Part shown: positions 7,237 to 13,407 of the stretch, one piece after another
How positions within the stretch are numbered: the first letter of the stretch is position 1
Layout: every line of letters starts with the position of its first letter
From: DAOTVD01 sp034437075
Lineage (GTDB): Bacteria > Chloroflexota > Anaerolineae > Aggregatilineales > J027
Direction: 5' to 3'
DNA length: 13,407 bases
Assembly: GCA_034437075.1 (NCBI GenBank)
Contig: DAOTVD010000368.1
Span: 1 to 13,407 of the forward strand
Position numbers and translations under genes: made by a program
Notes under the pieces: model-generated
Told to the model about the DNA's origin: nothing
Seen by the model: the letters and a program-made list of their open reading frames with translations, nothing else
The model's database searches: none

Positions 7237-7264
7237 CGCACTTTCGCGAATAGGAAGTTGATGC

Positions 7265-8176
7265 ATGGATACCGGAGTCATCACACGCTTTATGTTGCCT
7301 GTGAGCTTGGCTTTGCTTGAAAATATGCGCCCGCGCCAATGGGCTAAAAATGGGTTCGTCTTTATGGGCATCTTGTTCGATGGCCAACTTTTCGAACCGG
7401 AACCCTTAGCGCGTGTTTTTGTCGCTTTTGGCCTATTGTGCCTGGCGGCAAGCACCATATATATCATTAACGATCTGGTAGACATCGAAAAAGACCGGCG
7501 ACATCCGAAGAAAAAGTTCCGGCCCTTGGCTTCGGGGCGCTTGCCGATGCCAGTCGCCATAGGGGCGGCGGTGCTGTTCACCCTGGTATCTTTAGGGGTT
7601 GGGTGGTGGCTTAGCCCGTCCCTATTTGGGGTAATTGTCGCCTATCTTGTGCTGCATATTGGCTATAGCTTCGTGCTGAAGCAAATCGTGATTTTGGACG
7701 TTTTCGCAATTGCCGCCGGATTCGTGTTGCGCGTCATCGCCGGGATTGTGGTGATTGAGGTCGAGAACTTTTCGCCGTGGTTGTACGTCTGCGCGGGGTT
7801 GCTCTCGCTCTTATTGGCGGTGGGCAAACGGCGCGGCGAGTTGCTGACCATGGGCGAGCAAGCCGAGCTCACGCGCGGCGTCTTCCGCTACTATAACTTG
7901 GCTTTGCTGAACGAAATGCTGCGCTTGACCCTGGCCAGTGCGGCAGTGGCTTATACGTTGTATGCCATAGAAGCCGACACCACCTTGCTAGCTGACTCGG
8001 AAATCAAGCTCTTGACCGTGCCGCCCGTGTATTATGGACTTTTTCGGTATCTGTATTTAATCTACGTAAAAAACCACGGCGGGGACCCTACCGAATTATT
8101 GTTCGAAGACCGCACGCTACAAGCGACTCTGGCCGTCTGGTTGGGGTTAATCGGATTATTGCTATATGCCGCCTGA
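7265..8176 (+). CDS. UbiA-family polyprenyltransferase, decaprenyl-phosphate phosphoribosyltransferase-like
   Basis: This 303-aa integral membrane protein is predicted to have about eight or nine helices. The first Asp-rich motif is NDLVDIEKDRRHPKKKFRP (69-87), with Asp70, Asp73 and Asp77 followed by the HPxKxxRPxASG extension. That extension is typical of the decaprenyl-phosphate phosphoribosyltransferase branch (Rv3806c type), not of ubiquinone or menaquinone UbiA enzymes. The second motif area has Lys139 and Asp145 (LKQIVILDVFAIAAGF), then GKRRGEL at 187-193. The expected reaction transfers 5-phosphoribose from PRPP to a polyprenyl phosphate, giving a lipid-linked pentose donor for surface polymers. 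The ATG follows AGGAAG (7252-7257) by seven nt. The gene overlaps the mevalonate kinase gene by 11 bp. Which polyprenol is used cannot be told from sequence. Confidence 0.88.
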   Translation: MDTGVITRFMLPVSLALLENMRPRQWAKNGFVFMGILFDGQLFEPEPLARVFVAFGLLCLAASTIYIINDLVDIEKDRRHPKKKFRPLASGRLPMPVAIGAAVLFTLVSLGVGWWLSPSLFGVIVAYLVLHIGYSFVLKQIVILDVFAIAAGFVLRVIAGIVVIEVENFSPWLYVCAGLLSLLLAVGKRRGELLTMGEQAELTRGVFRYYNLALLNEMLRLTLASAAVAYTLYAIEADTTLLADSEIKLLTVPPVYYGLFRYLYLIYVKNHGGDPTELLFEDRTLQATLAVWLGLIGLLLYAA

Positions 8177-9116
8177 TGTCAGCGTAAGTGCCCCGGCCAA
8201 AATCATCCTGTTTGGCGAACATGCGGTGGTCTATGGCGAACCCGCCATCGCCGTTCCGGTGACCGCTTTGCGCGCGCAGGTCGAAATCCACCCAGCAGAG
8301 CCCGGTGCGGGCTTGGTGATCGAATCCCCGAAGACGCGCCACCGCTTTGTATATCATCCAGAGGACGATCCAGAGGCGCAAAGCACGCTGGAATATGTCG
8401 CGCGGTTGGTGCTGGCCCACTTCGGTGCCGATCCGCCGGATGTGACGCTGCATCTAGCGTCGCGCATCCCCATTGGGCGCGGATTGGGCAGTGGGGCGGC
8501 GGTTGCGACGGCGGTCGCGCGCGGGCTGGTTGGGGCCTTGGGCGAAACCATAGCGCCGGATGCGCTGAACAGCATTATCTATGAAGTCGAAAAGCGCCAC
8601 CACGGCACGCCCAGCGGCATTGATAATACCGTGGTGGTGTATGAAAAGCCGGTTTTTTTTGTACGTGGCCAGCCCATTGAAGATGTGCGCGTGCGCGCGC
8701 AGTTTTCGCTGCTGGTGGCCGATACGGGGTATAGTACGCCGACGCATGTCCCGGTGGGGGATGTGCGGCGCTTGATGGAGCGCAAACCCGAACGCACCCA
8801 GCAGGTTGTCGCGCGTATTGGCGAGATCACCCGCGCCGCGCGCGAGGCGTTAGGGGCGGGGCAATTCAAGCGCCTGGGCGATTTGATGACCGAAAACCAT
8901 GATCAACTCCAACGGCTGACTGTGTCATCTATCGAGCTAGACTTGCTGTGCGACTCTGCGCTGATGGCGGGCGCACACGGGGCGAAGATGTCCGGCGGGG
9001 GGCGCGGGGGGAATATGATCGCCCTGGTGGATAATCACCGGGTTGAGCCCGTGATGTCGGCGCTGTATGCTGCTGGCGCCGAACGAGTTATCAAAACCCG
9101 CGTGAGCGCGCATTGA
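8166..9116 (+). CDS. mvk: Mevalonate kinase (GHMP family)
   Basis: This 316-aa soluble enzyme should phosphorylate mevalonate with ATP in isoprenoid synthesis. GHMP motif 1 is PAKIILFGEHAVVYG (10-24) with Lys12. The ATP loop PIGRGLGSGAA is at 102-112. HHGTPSGIDN (145-154) carries the probable catalytic base Asp153, and Glu142 (YEVEKR) is a likely metal ligand. Motif 3 is GAKMSGGGRGG at 272-282. The FGEHAVVYG plus HGTPSGIDN pair is specific for mevalonate kinase rather than galactokinase or homoserine kinase. The short length fits the archaeal/bacterial type. The ATG lies inside the 3' end of the prenyltransferase gene, with an 11-bp overlap and no strong ribosome site, so translation is probably coupled. 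No other mevalonate-pathway gene is in the window. Confidence 0.94.
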   Translation: MPPDVSVSAPAKIILFGEHAVVYGEPAIAVPVTALRAQVEIHPAEPGAGLVIESPKTRHRFVYHPEDDPEAQSTLEYVARLVLAHFGADPPDVTLHLASRIPIGRGLGSGAAVATAVARGLVGALGETIAPDALNSIIYEVEKRHHGTPSGIDNTVVVYEKPVFFVRGQPIEDVRVRAQFSLLVADTGYSTPTHVPVGDVRRLMERKPERTQQVVARIGEITRAAREALGAGQFKRLGDLMTENHDQLQRLTVSSIELDLLCDSALMAGAHGAKMSGGGRGGNMIALVDNHRVEPVMSALYAAGAERVIKTRVSAH

Positions 9117-9139
9117 GCTTGTTAACAACTGTCAGAGGA

Positions 9140-9169
9140 TTACCAGCGTACTATTGTCTATGCTATACT
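9140..9169 (+). promoter_or_regulatory. Putative promoter of the acidic 94-aa protein gene
   Basis: TATACT at 9164-9169 is preceded by TGC at 9161-9163, an extended -10. TTACCA at 9140-9145 is a four-of-six -35 match with an 18-nt spacer. The predicted start near 9176 gives a leader of about 33 nt carrying AAAGAGG at 9196-9202. The A/T-rich stretch stands out from the surrounding GC-rich sequence. Confidence 0.5.
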
Positions 9170-9208
9170 ATCCATAAATTGCCCTACGGTTGCTGAAAGA
9201 GGTTTTGC

Positions 9209-9493
9209 GTGACGAATGTCGAGCGCCAACCAACCGATGCCGAAATCAATGCTGTACTAGATGCTTTCGACCACATCAGCTTGTACATTAACTTGCAAGA
9301 TGGGCGTATCATTGGCACAGGATGGCATGAAGTGCGCGAGGTACTGCGTACCTTAAGTGATTACGAACTTTGGCTAGGGTTATGTAACCTGGAACAAGCC
9401 GTGTTTGATGCGCAAGAGGAAGCAACCCCCGCCCAGGTAACCTTGTTCGAACTCTTTCATATGGTCTATGAACAAGGGCTGGATGCGCTATAG
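9209..9493 (+). CDS. Small acidic hypothetical protein (94 aa)
   Basis: I do not recognise this family. Translation starts at GTG, six nt after a strong AAAGAGG ribosome site (9196-9202). The product has 17 Asp/Glu against four Arg and no Lys, so it is strongly acidic. It appears mostly helical, with aromatic residues spread through it (YELWLGL, FELFHMVYEQ). It has one Cys and neither a signal peptide nor a membrane segment. It is flanked by its own promoter (9140-9169) and an intrinsic terminator (9521-9544), so it looks like a single-gene unit independent of the mevalonate kinase gene 92 nt upstream. An acidic helical protein of this size could be a binding partner, anti-factor or adaptor; this is speculation. 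Confidence 0.8.
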   Translation: MTNVERQPTDAEINAVLDAFDHISLYINLQDGRIIGTGWHEVREVLRTLSDYELWLGLCNLEQAVFDAQEEATPAQVTLFELFHMVYEQGLDAL

Positions 9494-9498
9494 CATCC
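9481..9498 (+). other. Hairpin over the stop codon of the 94-aa gene
   Basis: GGATGC at 9481-9486 and GCATCC at 9493-9498 form a perfect 6-bp stem with a six-nt loop. It spans the TAG stop (9491-9493). No T-tract follows on either strand, so it is not a simple terminator. It lies just upstream of the terminator hairpin at 9521-9544 and may protect the 3' end of the mRNA. Confidence 0.45.
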
Positions 9499-9504
9499 CC
9501 GCAT

Positions 9505-10599
9505 TTATCCGCTCTTATGGGGCCGCGCTGATGCGGCCTTTTTTGATTCTGGGGCGCCAAGCTGCGCAAAATCCGTCACGAATTGGGTCACCCAAGCGCT
9601 AACGTCGATGACATCCGCCAACAGGGCGGCATGTCGCGCGGCCATCTCAGCCTTGAGTTGTGGATTAGCCAACCAGGTTTCGACCTGGTGCAGCGTGGCG
9701 TCATCGTCCGTAAACTGGGCTGCCAGGCCCGCCGCTTTTAGGCGTGTGATGTTGCCCGCTTGCAGCGTATTGACCAGAATCGACGGGGTGCCCAGCAAAC
9801 TGGCCTCCGTGACCATGGTTAATCCCTCGCTGACAAACAGATGCGCATAGGCTAACAGGTGCAGCATACTTTCCGCTGGAATAGGGTAATCGGGCCGGGA
9901 GAGGTCGCGCGGGGGGTGGCCTTCGTAAGAGACGATCACGCGCCCGGCCTGTTGCAAGCGCGCGATGAGCCGCGCTTGCCCCGCGCGCGAAAGACCATAC
10001 GCGCCTCGGTCGTGCGCGGCATCCCACGAGACCAGGCGCAGTACAAAAAGCGTCTCGTCCGGGTCGATCTCCAACGCGCGCAACACGTCGGGGTCGGGCG
10101 TGAACACGGACGGATGCAGATAGGCCAATTCTTTGAAGCCGTTATAGCGCACCTGACGCGGCCCTAGGTCGCGTTCGAATTGTTGCGGGGTGCAGATGGC
10201 ATCCGTAAACGGTTTATAGAGCATAATCTGCTCATCTCCAAATTCCGAATCATCAAACACCACATGCGGACGACGCACCATTTTACTCGCGATGGCAGCC
10301 GTCGGTGAACAGACGCTGACGAAAATATCGGGGCGATCTTGCCAAGCGACACGCGCAATGCGCAAGGTGCGCATCCCCAACAACCAGACGAGATTCAGCA
10401 CGCCTGGGCGCCGTATGCCTACCCGATGAAAGGGCAGCTTGTAGTTATCCAACAGTTGGATGGTGACATCCTTCTGGCTGGCCGTTATGGTGACCCGGTG
10501 GCCCTGGGCCAACCAGTTTTGAATCGGGGGATAAAAGAGGTGGACATCGCCAGGATGGCCAATGTCCACCAAAACATGCAGCGGGGCAGCAGTCGTCAT
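9505..10599 (-). CDS. DUF354 family protein, GT-B glycosyltransferase-like
   Basis: This 364-aa soluble protein matches the DUF354 family, known mainly from archaea and some bacteria and built like GT-B glycosyltransferases. The N-terminal VDIGHPGDVHLFYP (about 11-24) is the family hallmark. VVFDDSEFGDEQ follows near 113-124, and the second half has FVSEGLTMVTEASLLGTPS (about 255-273), corresponding to the nucleotide-sugar-binding GGTM..EA.LLG.P segment. The usual second Gly is replaced in EGLTM. No signal peptide is present, so it should act in the cytoplasm. Enzyme activity is inferred from the fold. The ATG at 10599 is chosen; an in-frame TTG two codons upstream (10605) is also open, and neither has a clear ribosome site. 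It follows the DUF4397 gene by about 20 nt, probably in one operon. The C-terminal tail KKAASARPHK is shaped by the embedded terminator. Confidence 0.85.
   Translation of the reverse strand: MTTAAPLHVLVDIGHPGDVHLFYPPIQNWLAQGHRVTITASQKDVTIQLLDNYKLPFHRVGIRRPGVLNLVWLLGMRTLRIARVAWQDRPDIFVSVCSPTAAIASKMVRRPHVVFDDSEFGDEQIMLYKPFTDAICTPQQFERDLGPRQVRYNGFKELAYLHPSVFTPDPDVLRALEIDPDETLFVLRLVSWDAAHDRGAYGLSRAGQARLIARLQQAGRVIVSYEGHPPRDLSRPDYPIPAESMLHLLAYAHLFVSEGLTMVTEASLLGTPSILVNTLQAGNITRLKAAGLAAQFTDDDATLHQVETWLANPQLKAEMAARHAALLADVIDVSAWVTQFVTDFAQLGAPESKKAASARPHKSG
9521..9544 (+). terminator. Rho-independent terminator of the 94-aa protein gene
   Basis: GGCCGC (9521-9526) pairs with GCGGCC (9533-9538) across a six-nt loop, followed by six T residues (9539-9544). 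This is a classic intrinsic terminator for plus-strand transcription. It lies entirely inside the last codons of the minus-strand DUF354 gene, so the same bases serve as terminator and as coding sequence. Confidence 0.85.
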
Positions 10600-10620
10600 G
10601 TGCAAGCGTCGGCGAGCGGT

Positions 10621-13344
10621 CTACTCGCCGCTGGTGACGTCCAATTGCGTGACGTCGTAGGGTTGGCCGTTGAAGGTCAGTTGCACGAATTGCGTCCGTA
10701 TCCAGCCTGTGACTGGGCCGGTGCCTGTTGTCGCGCTAATCTGCACCCAATCGCCCGCGCTATTGCGGCCCAAAACCTGCAAGGGCGTGGTATTGGGAAT
10801 GCTCACCCGCACCAGGGCGCTTTCGTTAGGTTCGGCGCGCACATTGAGATTCGTGCCAGCATCGGTCAGCAACGTCCCCTGGACGCCGCTTGTTTGGGCG
10901 GGGGGGGGTGGTGCAGCACCGCCCCCCTCGGGCAAGATCACATCATCTTCCGTGACCAACCCACCGCGCGTGATGTCTTGCGCGACCGGCACTTGTTCTA
11001 GCGTCACGAGGCGCCCTTCAAGCGTCAGGATGACAAATTCGGCAGAAAGCCAACCGCGTACGCGCGTTCCGTCCGCCTGTTGAAATTCCGCGAAAAGCCA
11101 TTCGGGCACGGTCGGCTCGCCGACATCGCCCGTGACGGGCACCGAGGTCTGCTCGATGATGCGCAATTGCGCGCCACCGGGCACCAGGGCTAGCGATTCA
11201 CCATCGACGCCGGGGGTACGCCGCAGTTGCAAGTTCACGCCCCGGTTGACGTTAACCGTCGCCAGAATCCCTTCGGCAGCGCGGGGGGTGGGTTGCGACA
11301 CCTGCGCCGGATTAACCGTCACGTCAGGGTCGCGCGGGCCACCAGGCACATTATAGGGGGTCAAGTCAATATTGCGGTTGTCGGCCAATTGCAAATATTC
11401 GAGCGTTTCATCAATGCGTTCGTTGTCGAAGTTGATCTGGATGTATAGCGCATTGACCCAGCAGCCGAATAGCGTACCGTCTTCTAGCGGCCAGTCGATA
11501 TTCAGCCAGATATCTTCGCGTTCCACGGTATCGATGGTGGTTTGCGGAATATCCATGATGGTATTTTCTTCGCCCAACAGGCCCGTGAAGTCGGGAATAC
11601 CTTCGATAAGAATGGCATCGGTGCGGCCAATATCTCCGGTCGTATCACGCGGGGCAAATAGGCCCTGGACGATCAATTCGGTGCCATTGGGGATGAGGCC
11701 CAATGAACGGGCTTGCGTGGTGGGGTATTCGCGGCATTGCAGGTTGACGCCCTGGTTGAGCGTCACCACGCCAAAGATCACATCCACAGGTGGGAAGATA
11801 CCGGGCCGGGTGGGCACGGCATTGGGTTGGGCCACGGCGGGGGGCTGCTGCGGCGGTGGTTGCTGGGCGGCGGCAGGCTGGGTAGCGGTTGGCGTGGCCA
11901 CCTGGGGCGCGGTGGGTTGCGGTGCTGCTGGAGCGGTCGCAGTCGCTACCGGCGCTTGGGCCACCGGGGTTTCACCGGGCTGGGCGTTCGGGTCACCCCC
12001 GGTGAAATCGTCGCCCTCGACCGCCGTGGGGGCTGGCTCCTCTGCCGGGGTTTCGGCCCCGGTGTCAGTTGTTCCAGCGGGCGGTGCGGCATCGCCCAGC
12101 GCGGCTTCCTCGGGTTGCTCAAATGGCACGCTATTGGGCGTTACGGCCAGCGCTGTATCCAGCACGATGACCTCATCGGCAAAGGCCAGCACCGAATAAA
12201 GCGTCCCGCCGAATAGTTGAGCCGTTTCTTCGGCATCGCCGCTTAGTTCGTATATGCCAGGTTCAAAGGCGAAGGGTTCATCTGCTAGTGCTTCGCCATC
12301 AATCTCGATGCTCAGGTCATCCCCGCCGAAGTTTTGCCGCTGGACAAGCGCTTGTTCGGGCACGACCTGGCCGACGGGGTCGGCGAAGCTTTGCACGGCT
12401 AGCGCGTCATCCTCGGCAAAAATGCCGACAGTCGCCGCTGGGCCTTCGAGCAAGATGGTTTCGTCGAAAATCGGTTCACTGTTGGGGGGGGTGCCTGCTT
12501 CGCGTAGGGCCAGTTCGGCTTCGCCTTCTGGCAGCGCGATATGGGGCGTGGCGCCCGTATAAGGCACGCCTGCCGCGATCAGCGCATTGTTGATGTAAAT
12601 ATCTACGTTGGGGGCGTCTTCTGCCGCGTGTACCAGGCGCACGAACATATCATCCGGCCCCGGATTGGTGGCGGTTTGTAAGCGGATAATTTGCGCGGGG
12701 TCATCCGGCGCGACCACCAGCGTATAGTTCAAACTAGCGATTAGATTAGCATCTTCCTGGCTTGCTAGGGCGCTGCTCAGGCCGTCGCCACTTTCCACGA
12801 CGCGCAGGTCGTATACCCCGGCGGGCAGGTCAATTGTGCCCGCCTGTTGACCGTAGGTGATGTTGGCCAGCAAGCCCAGCAAGGGGTCTTCGCTACCGCG
12901 TGCGATGTCCACAGCGTGGCCGCCCGGTACGGCGTGCACAGCCGTTAGGCGTGCGGTGCCCGGTGTTAACGGGTCCAGAATGTCTTCGTAGAGGGCGCTC
13001 TCCAGGGCATCGCCGTTTTGCACTACCAGGCTAAAGGCCAAGTCCGAGAGCAAATCGACCGAGGTGCTTAGCACGGGCGCGCTGCTGGGGTCAGCATCTG
13101 CGGGGCGGATGTCCACCACATGCGATCCGGCAGATACAGTGTAATGCGGCGTGGCGGCGCCGAAGGGCGCATCTTGGGCCACCTGCAAGCCATTCAGATA
13201 AACGTCCACGTTTGGGGCGCCTTGGGCGGCATGGATGATGCGCAAACGCGCGGTCGGCGCGGCATCTTGGGCATGCGCGGGGGCCAAAACCAGCCCGAAG
13301 ACACTCAAAACGATCATTAGCATCAATAAGCGACGGTGTCGCAT
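10621..13344 (-). CDS. Secreted DUF4397 repeat protein with SH3-like (SH3b) domains
   Basis: This 907-aa exported protein has a signal peptide (1-25, likely cut after AHA). Three DUF4397 repeats follow at about 32-115, 131-215 and 234-318. Repeats 1 and 3 are very alike (HAAQGAPNVDVYLNG versus HAAEDAPNVDIYINN). A fourth, degraded copy lies at about 332-400. A Pro/Ala/Thr/Gln linker (about 411-517) leads to three bacterial SH3-like modules at about 523-640, 692-775 and 820-892, marked by GVNLQCR, GVNLQLR and TNLNVRAEPN. The first module is enlarged by an insert. No C-terminal anchor or sorting signal is seen, so it is probably secreted or bound through its SH3-like domains, which often bind wall or surface polymers. 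A strong AAAGGAGG ribosome site precedes the ATG. No catalytic domain was recognised; the function is unknown. Confidence 0.9.
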   Translation of the reverse strand: MRHRRLLMLMIVLSVFGLVLAPAHAQDAAPTARLRIIHAAQGAPNVDVYLNGLQVAQDAPFGAATPHYTVSAGSHVVDIRPADADPSSAPVLSTSVDLLSDLAFSLVVQNGDALESALYEDILDPLTPGTARLTAVHAVPGGHAVDIARGSEDPLLGLLANITYGQQAGTIDLPAGVYDLRVVESGDGLSSALASQEDANLIASLNYTLVVAPDDPAQIIRLQTATNPGPDDMFVRLVHAAEDAPNVDIYINNALIAAGVPYTGATPHIALPEGEAELALREAGTPPNSEPIFDETILLEGPAATVGIFAEDDALAVQSFADPVGQVVPEQALVQRQNFGGDDLSIEIDGEALADEPFAFEPGIYELSGDAEETAQLFGGTLYSVLAFADEVIVLDTALAVTPNSVPFEQPEEAALGDAAPPAGTTDTGAETPAEEPAPTAVEGDDFTGGDPNAQPGETPVAQAPVATATAPAAPQPTAPQVATPTATQPAAAQQPPPQQPPAVAQPNAVPTRPGIFPPVDVIFGVVTLNQGVNLQCREYPTTQARSLGLIPNGTELIVQGLFAPRDTTGDIGRTDAILIEGIPDFTGLLGEENTIMDIPQTTIDTVEREDIWLNIDWPLEDGTLFGCWVNALYIQINFDNERIDETLEYLQLADNRNIDLTPYNVPGGPRDPDVTVNPAQVSQPTPRAAEGILATVNVNRGVNLQLRRTPGVDGESLALVPGGAQLRIIEQTSVPVTGDVGEPTVPEWLFAEFQQADGTRVRGWLSAEFVILTLEGRLVTLEQVPVAQDITRGGLVTEDDVILPEGGGAAPPPPAQTSGVQGTLLTDAGTNLNVRAEPNESALVRVSIPNTTPLQVLGRNSAGDWVQISATTGTGPVTGWIRTQFVQLTFNGQPYDVTQLDVTSGE

Positions 13345-13348
13345 AGCT

Positions 13349-13356
13349 CCTCCTTT
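13349..13356 (-). promoter_or_regulatory. Strong ribosome-binding site of the DUF4397 gene
   Basis: AAAGGAGG on the minus strand is a near-perfect anti-Shine-Dalgarno match, ending four nt before the ATG at 13344. It is the strongest such site in the window and suggests high translation of the secreted protein. I see no convincing promoter in the remaining upstream bases. Confidence 0.7.
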
Positions 13357-13407
13357 GAATAGAGATTTATCACGCGGCCCAGTCTACCACACAGGGCGGG
13401 GTAGGAA

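Noticed and set aside
9119..9128. 10-bp palindrome TTGTTAACAA after the mevalonate kinase gene
   Set aside because: It is short, does not extend outward, and is a single copy; an operator role cannot be supported.
9533..9550. A AAA AAG slippery heptamer near the 3' end of the DUF354 gene, followed by a GC hairpin, as in dnaX frameshifting
   Set aside because: The heptamer is in the right phase, but the hairpin starts with no spacer and both frames stop within about ten codons. The T6 tract and stem are better explained as the opposing terminator.
10339..11001. Plus-strand open frame crossing the junction of the DUF354 and DUF4397 genes
   Set aside because: It lies opposite two well-supported genes and shows no family signature.
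11372..12199. Long plus-strand open frame rich in Gly, Ala, Val and Ser opposite the DUF4397 gene
   Set aside because: Its low-complexity composition mirrors the Pro/Ala/Thr linker on the other strand; no ribosome site or domain supports it.

Overview
The window is a moderately GC-rich, gene-dense bacterial stretch with eleven complete protein genes, no RNA genes, no insertion sequences and no CRISPR array. It most resembles a Chloroflexota genome, probably an Anaerolineae relative. This is an inference from several traits together: a membrane Ser/Thr kinase with a long Thr/Pro/Ser stalk, a secreted DUF4397 plus SH3-like protein, a short archaeal-type mevalonate kinase, a polyprenyl-phosphate phosphoribosyltransferase-like UbiA protein, and a DUF354 glycosyltransferase-like protein. 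No single gene proves the taxonomy.

Layout. (1) Positions 84-4425, + strand: a phosphohexomutase, a small unknown protein, a class-III PLP aminotransferase, a DJ-1/PfpI protein close to isocyanide hydratases, and a small SAM methyltransferase. Spacings after the first gene are short (21, 40 and 12 nt), so the last four probably share a transcript. (2) Positions 4422-7163, - strand: a transmembrane Ser/Thr kinase followed 3 nt later by the rRNA 2'-O-methyltransferase tlyA. The tlyA 3' end meets the methyltransferase 3' end on a shared TTAA. (3) Positions 7164-7264: a compact divergent promoter region with a perfect TATAAT on each strand. (4) Positions 7265-9116, + strand: the UbiA-family prenyltransferase and mevalonate kinase, overlapping by 11 bp. 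(5) Positions 9140-9544, + strand: a stand-alone unit encoding a very acidic 94-aa protein, with its own extended -10 promoter and intrinsic terminator. (6) Positions 9505-13344, - strand: a large secreted DUF4397/SH3-like protein followed by a DUF354 glycosyltransferase-like protein. The 3' end of the latter contains the terminator of unit 5.

How the genes may work together. The common theme is the cell envelope and its precursors. The phosphohexomutase supplies sugar phosphates. Mevalonate kinase feeds isoprenoid synthesis, and the prenyltransferase probably moves phosphoribose onto a polyprenyl-phosphate carrier. The DUF354 protein may transfer a sugar, the DUF4397/SH3 protein acts outside the cell, and the kinase carries an external domain that may sense surface material. 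The aminotransferase/DJ-1/methyltransferase set has no assigned pathway and is the best candidate for an undescribed small-molecule route. Links between units are inferred from gene order only.
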